Source: Paraburkholderia rhizosphaerae
GTDB taxonomy: Bacteria; Pseudomonadota; Gammaproteobacteria; Burkholderiales; Burkholderiaceae
Direction: 5' to 3'
Length of the DNA stretch: 64,000 bases
Assembly: GCF_004366595.1 (NCBI RefSeq)
Contig: NZ_SORE01000017.1
Coordinates: 105,507 to 169,506, forward strand
The notes under the pieces were generated by a model. The model was not told where the DNA came from, did no database searches, and saw nothing but the letters and a program-made list of their open reading frames with translations. Numbering within the stretch: position 1 is the stretch's first letter; every line of letters starts with the position of its first letter. Shown piece by piece: positions 60,942-64,000 of the stretch. The position numbers and the translations under genes were made by a program.

Positions 60942-61997
60942 TTATGCCGCACGCAGCGGCAGATTCTTGACACCCGCGTCGCGATTCGGCGCCATGCCAT
61001 TGGCGGCGAGCGTCTCACCGACGCTGCCGTACCACTTGCCGATCCGGTAGATCTCGCGCGCTTCCTTGCCGCTTGCGATCTCGCGGCCGAGTTCATGCGC
61101 GACCCGCACGCACTGTTCGATCTGCTGCACCGACGTCATGCGCTTGCCGTGCTGGTCGATAATCGTGTCCTCGATGCCGCAGCGCGGATGCAAGCCCATC
61201 GCCATCGCCATCGTGTTGAACGGCAGCACGTTTTTCAGCAGCGATTCGGCAGTCAGCGTGCAGCCATCTGGCGCACGGTGGATGAAGTTGAAGAAATTGA
61301 ACGGGTTCGGGCCATCAAAGCCGCCGCCGATGCCGATCCACGTCAGGTTCAACGGACCGCGATAAACGCCGCGACGCACCAGACGATCGAGCGTCTCCAG
61401 CGCATGCATACCGGTGAGCTGGAAGTGCGGTTGAATACCCGCTTTCTGCAAGCGCTTCAGATGCTCCTCGACCCACGCGGGCCCTGCAGGCACGGTCATT
61501 TCGCTATAAGCAGCCTGATAGGCCGGATGAGCGAGCGACGTGCCCTCCAGATAAGCGGGATAAAGCAACTCCATGATGTTCATCTGCGTCGTGTTGATCG
61601 CGACAGTCACCTGATCCGGCGACGGCTGGAGTTCGGCGAGCATGTGACGCGTATCGTCGGACAGCCACTTTGCCGCTTGCCCGTCATCTTCCGGCGCGAA
61701 TGAAATGGAACCGCCGACCTGGATGATCATGTCGGGCACCGCGCGACGAACACCGTCGATCAGTTCGTTAAACTTCGAAAGACGTTTCGATCCCTTGCCA
61801 TCCAGCTCGCGTACGTGAAGATGCAACACGGTCGCGCCTGCCTCGTAGCAGTCGACGGCCTTTTGAATCTGCTCGTTCATCGTTACCGGAATGTCTTCCG
61901 GAAAATCGGCGGGCATCCATTCCGGACCATACGGAGCGACCGTAATAACAACCTTGTCCTGATTCTCGGGGTGCAACGAATCGTCGAGGAACTGCAT
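60942..61997 (-). CDS. beta-keto acid cleavage enzyme (BKACE, DUF849)
   Basis: This 351-residue TIM-barrel enzyme of the BKACE family condenses a beta-keto acid with acetyl-CoA and splits it into acetoacetate and a shortened acyl-CoA. Motifs: VVITVAPYGPEW near the start, VTMNEQIQKAVDCYEAGATV, LHLHVRELDGKG (zinc His pair), IQVGGSI and MAMAMGLHPRCGIEDTI. The best-known members act on 3-keto-5-aminohexanoate or dehydrocarnitine; this one's substrate is open. GGAG seven bases before the ATG at 61997 decides the start. It is the first gene of the leftward run. Confidence 0.92.
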   Translation of the reverse strand: MQFLDDSLHPENQDKVVITVAPYGPEWMPADFPEDIPVTMNEQIQKAVDCYEAGATVLHLHVRELDGKGSKRLSKFNELIDGVRRAVPDMIIQVGGSISFAPEDDGQAAKWLSDDTRHMLAELQPSPDQVTVAINTTQMNIMELLYPAYLEGTSLAHPAYQAAYSEMTVPAGPAWVEEHLKRLQKAGIQPHFQLTGMHALETLDRLVRRGVYRGPLNLTWIGIGGGFDGPNPFNFFNFIHRAPDGCTLTAESLLKNVLPFNTMAMAMGLHPRCGIEDTIIDQHGKRMTSVQQIEQCVRVAHELGREIASGKEAREIYRIGKWYGSVGETLAANGMAPNRDAGVKNLPLRAA

Positions 61998-62205
61998 CTG
62001 TTTCTCCAGAGGTTTGTGAAGTGGCTCCATCCGGTCTGCTGCGAAGCGGTGTATGCCGGGGGCTGAAGCGTTATCGTCACGATAGAGGAGGACGCCAAAC
62101 CGCTTTTCGGATTGGACGACATTGTTTTATGATTTGATGCCAGTCGTCGTTAACCCCGAAATAAGCTCGGTGATGGCAATCAGGGCCGCGGAACGGAGAA
62201 AGCCA
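61998..62205. promoter_or_regulatory. divergent promoter region, AraC-type regulator and BKACE operon
   Basis: This 208-base region lies between the two divergent starts, a usual place for AraC-family binding sites. The segment near 62125-62140 (TTGTTTTATGATTTGATG) is AT-rich. No clear direct repeats could be established by eye. Confidence 0.45.
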
Positions 62206-63207
62206 ATGGAAGCGATGGTGAGGTCGTCGTCGATCCGGGGGTATTTCGACGTCGCGCGACGTCTTGATCTGAATCCGTTTGCACTGGTTCAGGAAGCCGG
62301 GCTCGACGCCGCTGCGCTCGCCAATCCCGATACGCTGGTGCCGGTCACGCCAATTTGCCGGTTGCTCGAACTGACTGCAGACAAGGCGCAATGCCGCACG
62401 TTAGGTTTGCAAATTGCGCAAACGCGCCAGCAGTTCGGTACTGGCGTGATGAATATCCTGCTCGCGCATAAGCGCACGCTGCGTGAGGTGTTGCTCGCTG
62501 CGGCGCAGTATCGCCACCTGCTTAACGAAGCGCTGGCGATATACGTAGAAACGGCAGGAACGACCGTCACGATCCGCGAAGAACTGCTCGTGCAGCCGGG
62601 CACGACGAACGTACAGGCAATCGAACTCGCCGTTGGCGCGCTCGCCCAGCATTCGAGCGCACTTTTAGGTGAGCACTGGAAACCGCGCAGCGTCCATTTC
62701 ACGCATGTCGCGCCGGCGGATTTGACGTTTCACAGGCATTTCTTCGGTTGCGCGGTGCAATTCGGCAGCGACTTCAATGGCATCGTCTGCACCGCCGCCG
62801 ACCTCGACTACCCGAATCCCAATGCCGATCCCGAACTGGTGCGGTATGCGGAAAACCTCGCCAATCCGCTGAATGTGGCGACCGCGGATTCGACGCCGCT
62901 CGAAGTGCGCAAAGCGATCTACCTGTTGCTACCGGTCGACCAGGTGAGCATCGAACTCGTCGCGAAGCAGTTGAATCTGACCGTGCGCACGATGCAACGC
63001 CAACTCGATTTATCCGGCACGAGCTTTTCCGATCTGGTTGAAGAGGTCCGGCGCGACCTGGCTGTGCGCTATCTGCTCAATCCGCGTTATCCGATTGGCC
63101 GTGTCGCGACGCTGTTGGGATATGGACGGCAAGGGTCGTTCACCGTCTGGTTTCAAACGCGATTTGGTATGACGCCGCGTGATTGGCGAACCCGGCATCG
63201 AAAATAG
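62206..63207 (+). CDS. AraC-family transcriptional regulator
   Basis: This 333-residue regulator has an N-terminal arabinose-binding-like domain (PF12625 type; SSIRGYFDVARRLDLNPFAL, GVMNILLAHKRTLREVLLAA). The C-terminal AraC helix-turn-helix pair has SIELVAKQLNLTVRTMQRQL and YPIGRVATLLGYGRQGSFTV, then WFQTRFGMTPRDWR. GGAG seven bases before the ATG at 62206 decides the start over two earlier ATGs. Divergent from the BKACE gene, it most likely activates that long operon in response to the substrate. It lacks the GATase-like domain of GbdR/CdhR, so it is not a carnitine regulator of that type. Confidence 0.92.
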   Translation: MEAMVRSSSIRGYFDVARRLDLNPFALVQEAGLDAAALANPDTLVPVTPICRLLELTADKAQCRTLGLQIAQTRQQFGTGVMNILLAHKRTLREVLLAAAQYRHLLNEALAIYVETAGTTVTIREELLVQPGTTNVQAIELAVGALAQHSSALLGEHWKPRSVHFTHVAPADLTFHRHFFGCAVQFGSDFNGIVCTAADLDYPNPNADPELVRYAENLANPLNVATADSTPLEVRKAIYLLLPVDQVSIELVAKQLNLTVRTMQRQLDLSGTSFSDLVEEVRRDLAVRYLLNPRYPIGRVATLLGYGRQGSFTVWFQTRFGMTPRDWRTRHRK

Positions 63208-63226
63208 ACGGGGGTGCGCGTTGCAA

Positions 63227-63637
63227 TCACTCGCTGCGCGGCAACTGCCAACGTGTCGTATTGGCGCAATCCATCGCGCCACATGGATTCGTTGTGCGTG
63301 CGTCGACAGCGACCTCGAACCTGCCTTCGACGACATCTACCGGAAATGTCCTTAAACCGAGGCCGCCCGCCCCTGGTGTGCGCCCGGTTCGAAGATCGAA
63401 GCGCAGACCATGGGCCGGGCAGCGCAGAAAAGTACCGTCGAGTTGGCCGTTGGCAAGAGACGCGCCGTTGTGCGGACAATCGTTATCGATCGCGCGAATC
63501 ATGCCGTCGACGTTAAACAGCACGATGCTGCGACCGCCGACGAACAGGAGCTTGCGTTGCCCCGGCGCGAGCTCGTCGGTTGTACCGGCAACTATCCGGC
63601 ATGGACGTTCGTGCGTTTCCGGTGAAGACGATGTCAT
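63227..63637 (-). CDS. Rieske [2Fe-2S] ferredoxin-like protein
   Basis: This 136-residue protein has the Rieske cluster motifs NDCPHNGASL (CxH) and LRCPAHGLRFDLRTG (CxxH), spaced as in Rieske ferredoxins. It has no signal peptide and no catalytic oxygenase domain, so it acts as an electron carrier. The ATG overlaps the stop of the small gene upstream by four bases (ATGA). The gene order after an etfA-like gene suggests it serves an electron chain encoded to the right of the window. Confidence 0.9.
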   Translation of the reverse strand: MTSSSPETHERPCRIVAGTTDELAPGQRKLLFVGGRSIVLFNVDGMIRAIDNDCPHNGASLANGQLDGTFLRCPAHGLRFDLRTGRTPGAGGLGLRTFPVDVVEGRFEVAVDARTTNPCGAMDCANTTRWQLPRSE

Positions 63638-63846
63638 AGCCACGTGTGCGCCAGGATCGGGGTATCGCCGCCATTCACTTCGACCGGCATTGGGCAATAT
63701 TCGTCCATCCAGTCGAAGTGGCCGATGGACCACGGCCAACGCCGTTCTTCCACCGCGCGTCCGTTGCCGGTTTCTGTTTCCGATGGCGGGTTATGCGGAT
63801 CGGACTCATCAGACGTCGTTGCGTCATTAAGTTTGAAACGGTTCAT
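63634..63846 (-). CDS. small acidic protein of unknown function
   Basis: This 70-residue protein is rich in Asp, Glu, Pro and Trp (RRWPWSIGHFDWMDEYCPMP). No domain was recognised. The ATG at 63846 has GGAA six bases upstream. Translation is coupled to the Rieske gene by an ATGA overlap, and the etfA-like gene ends 16 bases before it. The clean operon placement supports a real gene. Confidence 0.65.
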   Translation of the reverse strand: MNRFKLNDATTSDESDPHNPPSETETGNGRAVEERRWPWSIGHFDWMDEYCPMPVEVNGGDTPILAHTWL

Positions 63847-63862
63847 GTTGCATTCCATTGAA

Positions 63863-64000
63863 TCAGACTAGCGCGGCCAGTTCCGGTACGAGATCGAACA
63901 GATCACCAACCAGTCCATAGTCCGCAACACTGAAGATCGGCGCCTCGGCGTCCTTGTTGATCGCGACGATCACCTTCGAGTCCTTCATGCCGGCAAGGTG
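63863..64000 (-). CDS. etfA: electron transfer flavoprotein alpha subunit, C-terminus only
   Basis: Only the last 45 residues are in the window: MKDSKVIVAINKDAEAPIFS, then VADYGLVGDLFDLVPELAAL. This is the FAD-binding end of EtfA/FixB, which carries electrons from dehydrogenases to the quinone pool. Most of the gene lies to the right. A dimethylglycine or betaine demethylase operon is one common context for such an extra EtfA, but nothing in the window proves it. Confidence 0.85.
   Translation of the reverse strand, partial: HLAGMKDSKVIVAINKDAEAPIFSVADYGLVGDLFDLVPELAALV

Noticed and set aside
60777..61703. 308-codon plus-strand open frame antisense to BKACE
   Set aside because: BKACE motifs on the minus strand are complete; the antisense product resembles nothing.
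62206..63207. Carnitine or glycine betaine regulator (GbdR/CdhR type)
   Set aside because: BKACE and EtfA nearby suggested it, but this AraC protein has an arabinose-binding-like N-terminus rather than the GATase-like domain of those regulators.
1..64000. CRISPR arrays, tRNA or rRNA genes, insertion sequences, prophage genes
   Set aside because: I saw no regularly spaced repeats, cloverleaf sequences, transposase, integrase or phage structural motifs; a tool-based scan could still find a short tRNA missed by eye.

Overview
The base composition, the codon use and several lineage-typical families (two OmpC-like general porins, a DUF3331 protein, PHA genes, IorAB-type oxidoreductase) suggest a chromosome segment of a Burkholderiaceae bacterium, most like Paraburkholderia or Caballeronia. 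No rRNA, tRNA, CRISPR, insertion sequence or phage gene was seen. About 55 protein genes, one pseudogene and a few regulatory sites can be supported.

Region 1 (1-7.2 kb): the 5' part of a very large CheB-CheR-PAS-histidine kinase gene running off the left edge, two MDR-type dehydrogenases, a DUF2795 protein and a family 2 glycosyltransferase. Region 2 (7.2-19.6 kb): an Atm1-like ABC exporter fused to a degenerate kinase ATPase domain and a receiver domain, divergent from a tight run of glycan genes (GT4, GmhB-like phosphatase, GT9, O-carbamoyltransferase, GT2, GT9, GT4, UDP-xylose synthase). Stop/start overlaps in that run indicate an operon. No flippase, polymerase or priming transferase is present. 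Region 3 (19.6-21.9 kb): PRC-barrel, CDF transporter and MgtC-like membrane protein.

Region 4 (22-34 kb): mixed stress and regulatory genes. These are DUF3331, a LysR regulator, a cupin and an AhpD-like protein next to an ECF41-type sigma factor and a VOC protein, then YghU-like GST, a porin, Ku overlapping a MerR/TPR gene, an oxidoreductase, a decayed MHS-family transporter and an IclR regulator. Region 5 (34-38.5 kb): an OmpR-type response regulator and a membrane histidine kinase lacking the expected CHASE2 sensor, divergent from a degenerate EAL protein across an AT-rich gap. Region 6 (38.5-47 kb): an alpha/beta hydrolase, a pentameric ligand-gated ion channel homologue, a SnoaL-like protein, an IorAB molybdenum oxidoreductase pair and a PhnDCE-type ABC transporter.

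Region 7 (48.7-62 kb): thirteen consecutive minus-strand genes, divergent from an AraC-type regulator. In order of transcription they encode BKACE, MFS transporter, quinone oxidoreductase, TauD-type dioxygenase, hydrolase, AlkK-like acyl-CoA ligase, porin, BON protein, MaoC hydratase, class II (medium-chain) PHA synthase, phasin, PHA depolymerase and DUF445. My reading is that this run takes up a substrate, oxidises and CoA-activates it, and stores or remobilises it as medium-chain polyester. The right edge holds a Rieske protein, a small unknown protein and the C-terminus of an electron transfer flavoprotein alpha subunit.
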